Positions 11,807 to 22,560 of a stretch of 64,000 nt of DNA are shown here, piece by piece; the stretch's first letter is position 1; each line of letters begins with the position of its first letter. A program made the position numbers and the translations under genes. The stretch lies in contig NC_089220.1 of the NCBI RefSeq assembly GCF_963924675.1, forward strand, positions 163,903,270 to 163,967,269. Direction: 5' to 3'. Below the pieces are notes generated by a model, which was not told the origin of the DNA, did not search any database, and saw nothing but the letters and a program-made list of their open reading frames with translations. This DNA is from Phocoena phocoena. Lineage: Eukaryota; Chordata; Mammalia; Artiodactyla; Phocoenidae.

Positions 11807-12033
11807 ATGAAGGAACAAGATAAAACCCAGCAAGAAGAACTAAGTGAAGTGGAGATAGGCAATCTACCTGAGAAAGAGTTCAGGTAGTGATCATAAAGGT
11901 GATCAAAGAACTCCGGAGAAGAATGGATGCAAAGAGTGAGAGACTAAAAGTTTTTAACAAAGAGTGAGAAAATATAAAGGACAACTAAACAGAGATGAGG
12001 AATACAATAACTGCAATGAAAAATGCACCAGAT
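11807..12033 (+). pseudogene. L1 ORF1 N-terminal remnant
   Basis: ORF1 encodes the L1 RNA-binding chaperone. An ATG at 11807 opens MKEQDKTQQEELSEVEI..., followed by GNLPEKEF, parallel to MKEQGKNRQDQ...IGNLPKKEF at 36945 in the second L1. An in-frame stop at about 11885 and loss of everything after about 12033 make it a dead fragment. Confidence 0.7.
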
Positions 12034-12226
12034 GGGGCTTCCCTGGTGGCGCAGTGGTTGAGAGTCCACCTGCCTATGTATGCAGGGGACACGGCTTCGT
12101 GACCTGGTCCGGGAAGATCCCACATGCCGCGGAGCGGCTGGGCCCGTGGCCGCTGAGCCTGCGCGTCCGGAGCCTGTGCTCCACAACGGGAGAGGCCCGC
12201 GTACCGCAAAAAAAAAAAAAAAAAAA
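12034..12226 (+). mobile_element. CHR-type SINE, short form
   Basis: Head 'ggggcttccctggtggcgca', with an odd 'tatgtatgcagggg' expansion where other copies have 'cgatgcagggg'. It ends in about 19 A. A short TSD, gcaccaga, lies at about 12025-12032 and 12227-12234. Confidence 0.92.
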
Positions 12227-12419
12227 AGCACCAGAGCCTGGGAACCCAGAAACACCCTGATAGGAGCAGCGGAAACAAAGTTTCAGAATGCCTTTGTTAC
12301 GTTCATATTTAACTGTATTAAAATTATTATATTCTACACAAATGCGTTCAAAGGACATGGTTCCCAGAATTGTGCCGCCTGGATATGTCCACTCACAGTC
12401 CACAAAATATGAGGTGTCA

Positions 12420-12650
12420 AGACAGGACTTCCTCACCTACCAGCTGTGTGACCTTGGGTAAGTTACTTAACCCCTTGAGCCTCAGATTCTTTTTCTATTG
12501 AATGAGGATGGTAATGTTATAGTGGGCCTCTGTTATTTTGGTCTGAGCAGCATCCATACCTTTGGGGATTCACGTCTTCTCCAAGTCATGTGTCAGCTCA
12601 TAGTAATCACTCAGTAAATGATCATGTTTATTGATTATTATTACACTAGT
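12420..12650 (+). mobile_element. MIR SINE
   Basis: The MIR core 'agctgtgtgaccttgggtaa' is followed by 'gttacttaaccccttgagcc' and a 3' end with 'cactcagtaaatgatcatg'. Confidence 0.85.
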
Positions 12651-14040
12651 GGCGGTACAGAATGTACCTATGTCTCTGCAAAAGAAAGAAAATCTGTATC
12701 ATGCTAAATATAGTCACTGACACATATTCTCATCAATGCTCTCTCTATTCTGCACCATGTGGATCCTGACCTGGAGGGTCTGTGAGGGGGAAACGCCCCT
12801 TACGTTGTCACGTGGTATGTCCAGAGGCCCTGCAGCAAACCAATTCCATTTTTTCTTCCTGAGCATGGAGGTGTTCTTTTTGTCCTTTGTTTTCATCAGG
12901 CATTTCAGTAACCATCTTGGAGTTCTCTCTAACTAGTAGCCCCTGTTGTGAGAGCGATTGTATCACGCTTAATGGTATGATGTCTGACCTGGGAGACTAT
13001 GGGGATAATGTGGGTGGTGGTCACAGTTTAGCCAAAGTCTATATAAATTTCAATTACTACCTGCAGCTATCCCCTGCACATACCCCTGTCCTGAGCCAGA
13101 CGCCACTGCTTTCCTTTGCCACAAACTGCATGGACACAACCTATAATCTTCCTCCATCTTCCTCATTCCTTGTTTTTATTTTCATTCTTCTTTCTACAAC
13201 TGCAATATTCACAATTCAAATGCCACCTAGTGAAGCCTATGACAAGCACCGTGGGTGAGGACGTCGTTTATATCAACAAGATTGGTTCTTACTCTTCTTG
13301 CTCATGCAAAAGTCAGAGTTGAAAACACAGGCACGAAGTACATACCTGAGTCATTTTTAAGCCCTCTACACCTAGGATTCAGCATTTTTAAAAATCACTA
13401 ATGTTTCTTTCCCTTTTTTTTTTTTTCAAAAGAGCATTTTCTGCTTTTTTATGCGAAAAGAGCTTCGTTAACTGTAGGCCCACATAAGTGCAATGGACAG
13501 AACACTTCAGGATGAACAGAAAAGCTCATTTATAGGATGCTTCTACTTTCCCAAATAGATTTCATTTTCCAATTGTCTCATCCACTGCTGTCTTACTCTA
13601 AAGCAGCTAATTTCTGTAATGATTCTGTTGCCATGGACTAAAAAAAGTGTTAAAATGTAGCAGAAGCCCTATGTTTAGGGGAGCCAGCTGGTGTCAAATG
13701 TTGTAGTTGCAGCCAACCTCTCCTCTTCTCCCAGGAGTCCCCTTTGGGCAGCAAAGGGACACTGAGTTTACCTGGCAGTCACTACTGTGTGGGAAAGGAC
13801 ATATTTTCCACCTGGGAGAAATCAAATCACAACTGCTAGAGGTGACTCTGAACACAGTTACTCTACAAATTTCCAGAAACTACGTGCACAGCAGTTGGGC
13901 TTCTGGTGCATTTTTACTTTTTCAATGTACCATAAATTATATCTATAAAACATTGAACAGAAATCTCCTTGGTCAAAATAGCCATGGTTTTGTGCATTCC
14001 AAAAATAATTTCTTTTGGTCAGGATTTTAAAGGTAAATGA
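12651..14040. other. Unassigned intergenic sequence
   Basis: I see no named repeat and no credible gene. The open frame at 12887-13258 encodes a low-complexity Ser/Phe-rich product without a domain. Confidence 0.5.
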
Positions 14041-14235
14041 TACGGTCTCCAGGCAGGACGAGAATCCTCGCTTGCCGTTTCCCGGTCATGGGGCCTTGGG
14101 CAAGTCACTTAAGATTTCTGTACCTTAGTTTCCACATATGTAAAAAGGTGACATTAACAGTGTCTAACTCACATGCTTGTTGGGATCATATAAGTGAGAT
14201 AAATATAGTGCCTGATACAGAGCAGCAAGTATAAA
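14041..14235 (+). mobile_element. MIR SINE, diverged
   Basis: It shows 'gccttgggcaagtcacttaa', 'accttagtttccacatatgt', 'aaaaaggtgac' and 'agtgcctgatacagagcagc', in MIR order on the plus strand. Confidence 0.75.
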
Positions 14236-14483
14236 TTTTTTTTAAATCACCTTTTAAAAAACTTTTTAAGGAGAAGTAAGATCTTGCAGTTATTCTATAT
14301 TACTGATAATAGCAGCAAGATAGCTAAGCCTATTTATTATGAGTCTTAGCTACTATTTTTCCTGTTAGTATTATTAGTCTCATTTTATTTCTACCCATTT
14401 TCCATGTGTTCCAGAGCTCCCTTTCCCAAATAGAGTCAGCATCCATGACCTCATTTGCTGTTTTACCTAAAAATTTTCATTCC

Positions 14484-14792
14484 TTTTTTTTAAATTAAGG
14501 GTACTTTAATTAATTTATTTATTTATTTTTGGCTGTGTTGGGTCTTCGTTTCTGTGCAAGTGCTTTCTCTAGTTTTGGCAAGCGGGGGCCACTCTTCATC
14601 GCGGTGCGCAGGCCTCTCACTGTCGTGGCCTCTCTTGTTGCGGAGCACAGGCTGCAGACGCGTAGGCTCAGTAGTTGTGGCTCACGGGCCTAGTTGCTCT
14701 GCGGCATGTGGGATCCTCCCAGACCAGGGCTCGAGCCCGTGTCCCCTGTATTAGCAGGCAGATTCTCAACCACTGCGCCACCAGGGAAGCCC
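14484..14792 (-). mobile_element. CHR-type SINE, long form
   Basis: It reads from a T-rich stretch and (attt)n to 'gcgccaccagggaagcccc'. The probable TSD is cattcc(t/c)(t)tttt. Another minus-strand long form follows 30 bp downstream. Confidence 0.93.
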
Positions 14793-14822
14793 CATTCCCT
14801 CTTTTTTTATACCCTTTTGTGG

Positions 14823-15156
14823 TTTTTTTTATAAATTTATTTTGTTTATTTATTTTTGGCTGCGTTGGGTCTTCATTGTTGCGCGTGGGCTTTCTCTAGT
14901 TGCAGCGAGCGGGGGCTACTCTTCGTTGCGGTGCGCAGGCTTCTCATTGCGGTGGCTTCTCTTGTTGTGGAGCACGGGCTCTAGGCACGCGGGCTTCAGT
15001 AGTTGTGGCTCGCGGGCTCTAGAGCACAGGCTCAGTAGTTGTTGTGCACAGGCCTACTTGCTCCACGGCATGTGGGATCTTCCCGGACCAGGGCTCAAAC
15101 CCGTGTTCGCTGCATTGGCAGGCGGATTCTTAACCACTGCGCCACCAGGGAAGTCC
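14823..15156 (-). mobile_element. CHR-type SINE, long form
   Basis: It shows 'ggctgcgttgggtcttcatt' through 'gccaccagggaagtcc'. It is the second of two same-strand long forms in near-tandem. Confidence 0.95.
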
Positions 15157-15454
15157 ACTTGCAGTAATATCTTAATATTTTCAAGTAATTCTCATATAGC
15201 ATGTCTTCATGCACCTGTATAAATTAGGGCATTTATGTGTATGCATAACCACAATATTATCAGCTATACAAACAAAATTAATGTCATCTAATACCCAGAC
15301 CAAAATCAAATATCCTGATTTGGCTCAAAAATGGCATTTTATAGTTGGTTTGCTCAAACCAGGGTCCAAACAAGGTCTCCACCTTCTATGTAATTGTTGT
15401 ATTTCTTAAGACATAACAATGTACTTGAGGCATGATACTATCTCTTAAGTCTTT

Positions 15455-15613
15455 GTTTGTTTGTTTTTTTTTTGCGGTATGCGGGTGGGTGGAGCACAGG
15501 CTTATGGGCCCAGCCTCTACCCCAGCATGTGAGATCTTTCCCGGACCGGGGCATGAACCCGCGAACCCTGCATCAGCAGGCGGACTCTCAACCACTGTGC
15601 CACCAGGGAAGCC
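15455..15613 (-). mobile_element. CHR-type SINE, short form with internal deletion
   Basis: It has 'gcggtatgcgggtgggtgga' and ends 'gccaccagggaagcc'. The middle of the usual short form is missing. A perfect 17-bp TSD, ctatctcttaagtcttt, lies at 15438-15454 and 15614-15630. Confidence 0.95.
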
Positions 15614-15630
15614 CTATCTCTTAAGTCTTT

Positions 15631-17384
15631 TTAATCAATAATATAAGACCTTAATTCTCCTTAAAGACCTATTATGAAGTTTAAAAGCAGGTGATTCTTT
15701 TTCTCTTTTTATTACTAAGCATTGAAATGAATTCTTATTTGGATTATGCTCCTCAAGCACAAAAAGAAAAAGAAAAGGGAGGTGGGGCCAGGTTGGAGCT
15801 GAAAGCCAGAGGAAGGGCATCTTCTCACTTCTCATCCTTCTGTTATTTCTTACCCCGATACTTTGTTTTTTCCCCCGTTTTCCATTATGTTAGGAATGAT
15901 CAAGCTCATTACCAAGGATAAAATGTAAAACCCTATCACCCACCTAACTAAAAAATAAAGGATTGTTTTACTGGACCGCCTTTACTTTACTTCCTGAGAA
16001 GTTAGTCAGCAACACCGTTATGTATCTTCTATGTCCTTGCTGTCACCTTGCATCATCGTGGAAGCCAAGAAAGATACAGAAAACAAAGTCCTGATGTCTG
16101 GGCAAAGATGGAAGAATTGAACCTTTGCATTTATGTCTATTCTCTCCTAAAACCATGCTAAAATGACAGTATAGGGATTTTTAATCCAATAAAAGTAGTG
16201 TTTTATTGGTAAAAAAAAAAAAGGGCAAAATATAAACATGAGTGCTTTAAATCTACTTTAAAATGAAATTTAAGCCAGACATATCCAGAACCCCAGCACA
16301 TCTCTATGGACCTTCATTTGAAAACCTCGGGCTGAGCTCTGTTTGGGGGCTTCCTTCTTGTCCCTAGCAGCAAGAACTGGTAGCCTAGGAATAACCAGAT
16401 CTGGAAGCCAGTCCCAGCCCTGCCCCTCTCTGGCTGTGAGATATTAAGCTAGTCTTTTCCCCTGTCAGGGCCACGACTTCAGCTTGTGGGGGGAGGGGGG
16501 CAAGTCCCATATATGATCTCCCACATCCCTTCCAGTTTTGAGAGTGTTTGCTTCTGGTCCCAGTCTTAAAAATCTTAGGCAAAATCAAATGAAATCCTAT
16601 CTATCTCAGAACCTACTGAACCAATAGATGTAACCCAGTTCACCCAGAGAGTTTAAATCAATAAACCAACCCCCCAAAAAAGAAAGAATAGGAGAGAAAA
16701 CAAAGCATGAAAACTGTGAAAGCCGGAAAGCAGATTATTAAGTGACAAATGATTTAGCACCCTGAAAAAACTAAATCCTAAACTGACAGTGAAGAAAGTC
16801 AAGAAACAACTGGATTTACGGCCGAGAAGCCGCAAAAGGCTTGGGAATTGGTGGCATCAGACACTGCTAGAAATGGAGCCGAAATGGAGGCAGGGGTGAG
16901 GCAGGGAAGGAGAATAAAAGAGAGACTTGAAAGTCTGTCTGAGAAGCAATTAGAGCTTCCTTTCCCTTGCCAGCTATAAACAATCAAGCTACTGCCTCAT
17001 CCCCACAAACAGGGAAAAGGCAAGGGGCTTAGGACTGGGGGGCACCAAGGAATAATTGAAAGCAAAGGAAAATGGAGGGGTTCATTAGCATATGCATACT
17101 GGATGCTGAGACGCCACCTTTCTTTCTCCTGGGCTTGCAGAACATTGACAATCAGCACCTCCCTCAAGCAGTATTTGACAGTCTTCTCTATAGAATGTGA
17201 CCAGTCCAAGAGCAAACATCTACATGGAGGTTTCCCACTGAACAGCCAGCCTAATGTGAAGTGCAGTCCACGTGTAGGTACCACACACAGATTTTTACCC
17301 ATCCATGCTTAAGTGGGAGCTGACACTCAAGTATCAACAGGTATCCAAGGAAACCCTCTAATATGAAAGACATTGTACAGTTAA
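15631..17384. other. Unassigned intergenic sequence with a possible MIR trace
   Basis: Around 16375-16480 'cccctctctggctgtgagat' followed by 'taagctagtcttttcccctg' faintly recalls MIR. Otherwise there is no supported feature. Short frames on both strands carry no motif. Confidence 0.4.
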
Positions 17385-17900
17385 AGGGAACGGTCCAGAG
17401 GACCACCCTCACTTCTGACATCAACTGTAAATTTGGAGGTCCCCAAGACCACCCTTAGGCTTTTCTTTAATTCGCTAGAAGGACTCACAGAACATGCTGA
17501 AAGCTGTTTTACGCACAGTTATGGTCTACTGCAACGAAAGGATACAGATTAAAATCAGCCAAGAGAGGAAGTGCATAGGGCAGAGTCGAAACACAGAGTT
17601 TTCTAGTTGTCCTCTCCCCATGGCATCCAGGAATGATGTGTGGCAATGAGCAGACTATTGCCAACAGGGGAAGCTCACCCTGTCAGTCCAGAGTTTTGAC
17701 TTGACCCAAAGCACCCACTCTAAATCATGCTGTTGGCATGGCTCAAAGCCCCCAGGCAAACAAAAACAATCCTATCAGCCTGACATTCCAAGAGCTAAGA
17801 GATTACCTCCCGGAAGCCTAAGGCAAAGGCCAGAACATTTTTAGAGCAAAATTAAATTCTTTACTATACAGGCCACTCCTTGGTTTTTTTGCCAAGGCTT
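17385..17900 (-). mobile_element. Probable LTR-type repeat
   Basis: The plus strand begins 'gaccaccctcacttctgaca' and has 'ggtccccaagaccaccctta' and 'ctagaaggactcacagaaca'. In reverse this resembles a mammalian LTR with '...ttctgtgagtccttctag'. I recognise the pattern as dispersed but cannot name the family. Confidence 0.45.
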
Positions 17901-18035
17901 TTTTTTACAGCAAAACAATGAGTACCTAGCATTCCCATGATAACATGTCCCTGTACAGACCCTTTGCATTCTATTATGAAATTCTTCTGGGCACGGCTCT
18001 CCCCCATTAGAATGTTTTTATTGTTTTGTTTGGGT

Positions 18036-18153
18036 TTTGTTTTTTTTTTTTTTTTTTTTGTCACGCAGCATGCGGGATCCAGTTCCCCAACCAGGGATTG
18101 AACCTGTGCACCCTGCAGTGGAAGGGCAGAGTCTTAACCACTGGACAGCCAGG
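18036..18153 (-). mobile_element. CHR-2-like SINE, very short form
   Basis: A long T-run precedes 'cagcatgcgggatccagttc', 'ccaaccagggattgaacc' and 'ttaaccactggacagccagg'. The terminal 'aagtcc' is altered. Confidence 0.8.
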
Positions 18154-19164
18154 GTTAAACCCAGAATGTTTCTTCAACATCACCCAAGACATTTGGGGTA
18201 TTTCAGGTTTCAAGATTATTTTATATCCTGCGGTCATAGAGGCAGTTTCAATTAAAGTCTGAGAGTAAGCTAGTAATCTCTCAAATGGGAATTTTATGGT
18301 CCAAAATCCCAGTGGTCACTGCTGGGTGGTGATCACTGGCTTTTACCATAAGCCTCAGTCTGTGCTTCACACAGGGCTATTGTATAGAGAATTTGTCTGA
18401 GCCAGCACTCAAGCTTCTAACAGGGCATTAATTAAAGTAATAAACTTTTTGTCCACCAGATGTTCTATATTCTTTCAAATTAACAACCTGTGTGGGCTTG
18501 GGCAATCTTGTTGGTTTCCACTGAGCATGTCAAATCAATATTGGCTGAAGGGCAGATTTACATGACTTTTCTTTTATAATACTAAATAGGAGACATGTTC
18601 CTCAGCCAGACACAATATTTATCCCCATAGTACATTCAGGTAAAGGAGACACAAACATTCCAATTTTCTGGAAACTGTTCAGTCATTCCAGCTTTCATCC
18701 AAATTTTTACCTTGATCCTATCAACCACTGCATTCCTTCATCCTCCCAATCTCAGTGTAGCCCTGTTAGGACTTTACCAACAGATTTTGGAATCAGTGCA
18801 TTGGGCTCCCATGTCCAGGAATCCTAGGAAAGTCTCTTCTCCACCCTCTGACCATTCTACCCACTCACGTGCACATGACTTTGAGTCTTCAGACAGGGGT
18901 CAGGCCAAGAGACCCAGGCCCCCCTGTCAATCCTTATCTTGATTATCAACGTGGGGGTTTGGAGATCAGATTTCTGTTTGTCATCTTTGTCTTCTGGCTT
19001 TTTAAATTTCTCAGAACTAAGATATATAGAGCAGACTTGTTTAGAACCCTTCAGAGTTGGGGAACCTTCAGGGATTCTCATCAACTCACCCAAGTTCCAA
19101 GAGTGCTGCAGTAAGACCTTTGTTTTGACCATATCAATTCCACTTTATTCATCCCATTTCTTTT
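18154..19164. other. Unassigned intergenic sequence
   Basis: No supported feature. It may continue the decayed LTR-type material upstream of the SINE. Confidence 0.4.
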
Positions 19165-19512
19165 TGTTGTTGTTGTTAATTTATTTATTTTTGGCTGTGT
19201 TGGGTCTTCATTGCTATGCATGGGCTTTCTCTAGTTGTGGCGAGCGGGGGCTACTCTTTGTTGCGGTACACGGGCTTTTCTCATTGCGGTGACTTCTCGT
19301 TGCGGAGCACGGGCTCTAGGCGCATGGGCTTCAGTAGTTGTGGCACACGGACTCAGTAGTTGTGGCTTGCAGGCTCTAGAGTGCAGGCTCAGTAGTTGTG
19401 GCACATGCGCTTAGTTGCTCCATGGCATGTGTGATCTTCCTGGACCACGGCACAAACCTGCGTCCCCTGCATCAGCAGGCGGACTCTCAACCACTGCGCC
19501 ACCAGGGAAGCC
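19165..19512 (-). mobile_element. CHR-type SINE, long form
   Basis: It runs from (ttg)n and 'atttatttttggctgtgttg' to 'gcgccaccagggaagccc'. No convincing TSD was found. Confidence 0.93.
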
Positions 19513-19945
19513 CACATTGAGTCATTTTTTAAAGGCAAACGATAAAGAGCAAAGAATTAACATCAGTGTTTATCTTCAGATAGTAGGAACGCAAGTGATT
19601 TTTTTGTTTATTTTTCTATATTTTCCAAATTTCCTACGCTAAGCCCCTTACTTTTATAAATAGGAGTAAAAAAGTGTTCCTTTAAAAGACATGGTACTTG
19701 GAAGAGCTTATTCCTTTCCTCTCTTCAACTGTCATCTGGAGCAAGTGACCCACGTTCGGGTTGCCAGTGCCCCTGCCTCACAGCTCTTCTAACCACCTTT
19801 CTCACATGTCCTAACTTCTCATCCTATCAGCTGTCATCTCATCTCCTTCAACAACTGATTTCCTTCCTTTAATCCCATATATAAACAAGTTAAAGCCCTT
19901 TAAAGGGACCCTGACATAGTTCTTCTCAGTTTCACTCAATGCTTC
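19513..19945. other. Unassigned intergenic sequence
   Basis: No gene or nameable repeat is visible. Confidence 0.5.
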
Positions 19946-19959
19946 ACAAATAATAGGAA

Positions 19960-20079
19960 TGAGGGAATTCCTTGGTGGTCCAACACTTTCACCGCGGGGG
20001 GCCACAGTCCAATCCCTGGTCAGGGAACTAAGATCCCGCAAGCCATGCAGTACAGGCAAAAACCAACAACAACAACAAA
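19960..20079 (+). mobile_element. CHR-2-like SINE, very short form
   Basis: Head 'gggaattccttggtggtcca', then 'cctggtcagggaactaagat' and a (caa)n-rich tail. The TSD acaaataat(a/g)ggaa lies at 19946-19959 and 20080-20093. Confidence 0.92.
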
Positions 20080-20112
20080 ACAAATAATGGGAACAAAATA
20101 AACACTTATTGA

Positions 20113-20404
20113 GGGCTTCCCTGGTGGCACAGTGGTTGAGAATCTGCCTGCCAGTGCAGGGGACACAGGTTCGAGCCCTGGTCTGGGAGGATCCCACATG
20201 CCACGGAGCGACTGGGCCTGTGAGCCACAACTACTGAGCCCATGTGTCTGGAGCCTGTGCTCCACAACGAGAGGCTGCGATAGTGAGAGGCCCATGCACT
20301 GCAATGAAGAGTGGCCCCCACTTGCCGCAACTAGAGAGAGCCCTTGCACAGAAACGAAGACCCAACACAGCCAAAAATAAATTAATTAATTAATTTTTTA
20401 AAAA
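20113..20404 (+). mobile_element. CHR-type SINE, long/intermediate form
   Basis: It has 'ggtggcacagtggttgagaa', 'gagcgactgggcctgtgagc' and the 3' end 'gaagacccaacacagccaaa'. Its left TSD aacacttattga (about 20101) pairs with aacacttactga near 20685, beyond a second SINE in its tail. Confidence 0.93.
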
Positions 20405-20407
20405 GCA

Positions 20408-20637
20408 GGCTTCCCTGGTGGCGCAGTGGTTGAGAGTCCGCCTGCCGATGCAGGGGACACGGGTTCATGCCCCGGTCCGGGAAGATCCCACATGCCACGG
20501 AGCGGCTGGGCCCGTGAGCCATGGCTGCTGAGCCTGCGTGTCAGGAGCCTGTGCTTCGCAATGGGAGAGGCCACAACAGTGAGAGTCCCGCGTACCGCAA
20601 AAAATAAATAAATAAAAATAAATAAAAATTAAAAAAG
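20408..20637 (+). mobile_element. CHR-type SINE, short form, inserted in the preceding SINE's A-tail
   Basis: Head 'ggcttccctggtggcgcagt', body 'gcgtgtcaggagcctgtgct', ending 'gcgtaccgc' plus (aaat)n. The short TSD 'aaaaagca' is consistent with entry into the older SINE's tail. Confidence 0.93.
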
Positions 20638-20689
20638 CAAGTTTTGTTAAATGAATAATGAACCCTGTTAAAAAAAAAACAAAACACTT

Positions 20690-21000
20690 ACTGAAGAAGT
20701 CATTGTTAGAGAAGAGGGAGATGTGGTAGTGGGAGGACTAGAGAGCTGCAGAAAGTCTTCACAGAGGTTGGAAGACCTGAGCTGGGCCTTGAAGAATGGC
20801 TAAAATTTGGGTGGCTCAAAGGGAGAGCAACCAGGCATGCCAGGAAGAGTGAAGAGCATGGGAGAAGAGATGGACTTGGCTACATAAGCTCAGGAGACAT
20901 ACATTAAGCTTTCCTGGTTGGAGTGCAAGTTGTGGGTTGGAAAGCAATAGAGTAAGTTTGGAGAGGTCGAGGCTGGATGAAGAAGCGTGAGGGTCAAGCC
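20690..21000. mobile_element. Ancient dispersed mammalian repeat, family uncertain (L2-like?)
   Basis: Phrases such as 'ctgagctgggccttgaagaa', 'gagcaaccaggcatgccagg' and 'gtttggagaggtcgaggctg' recur in old mammalian repeats and resemble the stretch at 46.25-46.56 kb. Family and strand are unresolved. Confidence 0.4.
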
Positions 21001-21009
21001 CAGCCTATA

Positions 21010-21290
21010 TGCTATGGTCCTCAAACTTTGGCAGACTTTTTACACACCTTACTGGACCCGAGTCTCAGAGTTTCTGTCTCAGTAGATCTGGGGTAGGACC
21101 TGAGATGTTACAGTTCTAATGTGTTCCTAGGTCATGCTGGTTGCACATTAGAACCACCTAAAAAGCTTTTCAAAAAGCCAAAGCCAGGGCCCTACCCTTT
21201 AGAGATCCTAATGTAATCGGCTTGAAGTACCTGAGCCCTGTTGTTTTTTTTAAATAACCCAGGTGATTAAAATATGCAACCAGGGTTTTT
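21010..21290. mobile_element. MER5A-like hAT-Charlie DNA transposon remnants
   Basis: Two back-to-back MER5-like segments are visible. One has 'tatggtcctcaaactttggc' and 'cagagtttctgtctcagtag'; the other has 'cacattagaaccacctaaaa', 'ccagggccctaccc' and 'aataacccaggtgatt'. These follow the MER5 order with heavy decay. Confidence 0.6.
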
Positions 21291-21804
21291 AATCTTTCTA
21301 ATTACTGGCATAAGCAATAAGGAGCTCTTCGTGGTTTCTGAAGGAGAGGATGTTAACATTTATTAGTTACACAAATAATAAATAATGTCAAAAAATGAGA
21401 AATTACAAAGAAAAAAATCTAAATTATGTAAAATCCCAGTACAAAGAGCAACTCTTGTTAATGATTTAAATAAAATTACCAGATCTTTCCCATGCAAAAT
21501 ATACGTAAAGATATATATTTACAAAGATGGTATCATATTTACTAATTGCTTTCTTTATTTAACAGTACACTGTGAACAACTTCCACAACAGTAAATATAA
21601 GTATAAATCATAATTTATGATGGCTGCATGGTACTCTATCAGAAGGATGTCCTGTGGTTTGTTTAACCCATCAGTAGAACATGTTTTAAGATTGTGGAAG
21701 GTGGGCCATACCATACCAGGTCAGAGACAAAGCCCAGGACTCGGGTTCTACTCTTGGCTTTCCCATTTGCTGAGTGAACTTAGACAAATCAAAATCTATG
21801 TATG

Positions 21805-22015
21805 GGGGGCTTCCCTGGTGGCGCAGTGGTGGTTGGGAGTCTGCCTGCCGATGCGGGGGGCGCGGGTTCGTGCCCCGGTCCGGGAGGATACCGCGTGCTG
21901 CGGAGCGGTTGGGCCCGTGGGCCGTGGCCGCTGGGCCTGCGCGTCCAAAACCTGTGCTCCGCGACGGGAGAGGCCGCGGCAGTGGGGGGGCCCGCGTACC
22001 GAAAAAAAAAAAAAA
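21805..22015 (+). mobile_element. CHR-type SINE, short form, GC-rich variant
   Basis: Perfect 14-bp TSD aaaatctatgtatg at 21791-21804 and 22016-22029. The body is unusually G-rich ('gatgcggggggcgcgggttc', 'gcggcagtgggggggcccgc'), with many CpGs still intact, suggesting a young copy. Confidence 0.96.
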
Positions 22016-22264
22016 AAAATCTATGTATGACGTTGAAAAGTCCTCAACTAGGGTATTATTGGTAAGAAACCCAGTTTGAATAAAGAAACCCTAGGACTTG
22101 TTGATGGTTAAATGTGACAGAGAAAAAATATTTTAAATATGTAAATTGATAGTAGACAAGGAAACAACTTTTTTTTTTAAAGAAAAGCCCAAGACAGAAA
22201 TTAGCATACTTTCAAAAGCAGAGAGGCTCAAGATAGCCTTCTATAAATCATAACCATTCTTTCT

Positions 22265-22560
22265 TGAAGCACTAGTTGGTGTCTTGCCTAATCTATGAAG
22301 CCTGCTGTGATTTTTACTCTGTGATTTCCTTTTACACTTACAGTCTAACACATGGCTTAGCCCTTAATCATAGAGTCTTTTATCCTTCCTCATGTGTCCT
22401 TATGTGTCTTGGCACCTCAACTAAGCTATAAACTCCTTGAGTATAGAGATGGCCCCTCCACTACCACACCTAGTACTTTCTTTTTGGGCTATGGTGCCTA
22501 ATGTAGTGCAGGATTCACAATAAGTATCTATTAGGAACATTTGTTGATCTTCAGTTTTGC
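22265..22560 (+). mobile_element. L2 LINE 3' fragment
   Basis: 'ctaagctataaactccttga' followed by 'gtatagagatggcc' and 'agtatctattaggaacattt' follows the order of the L2 3' end. Confidence 0.6.

Larger units (their letters stand above)
10229..12033 (+). mobile_element. L1 fragment: GC-rich 5' UTR and start of ORF1
   Basis: A roughly 1.5-kb GC-rich stretch contains L1 5' UTR landmarks: 'agtcccatactcccaggtgg', 'ggcttccaagcctgggggtc', 'ctccactcttaaaggg' and 'cctgggtcagacctacctgc'. It leads into the start of L1 ORF1 at 11807. Sequence after the SINE that starts at 12034 is not recognisable L1, so ORF2 and the 3' end are missing. The true left boundary may lie before the SINE at 10024. Open frames here (for example 11033-11587) are by-products of GC content. 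Confidence 0.75.
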
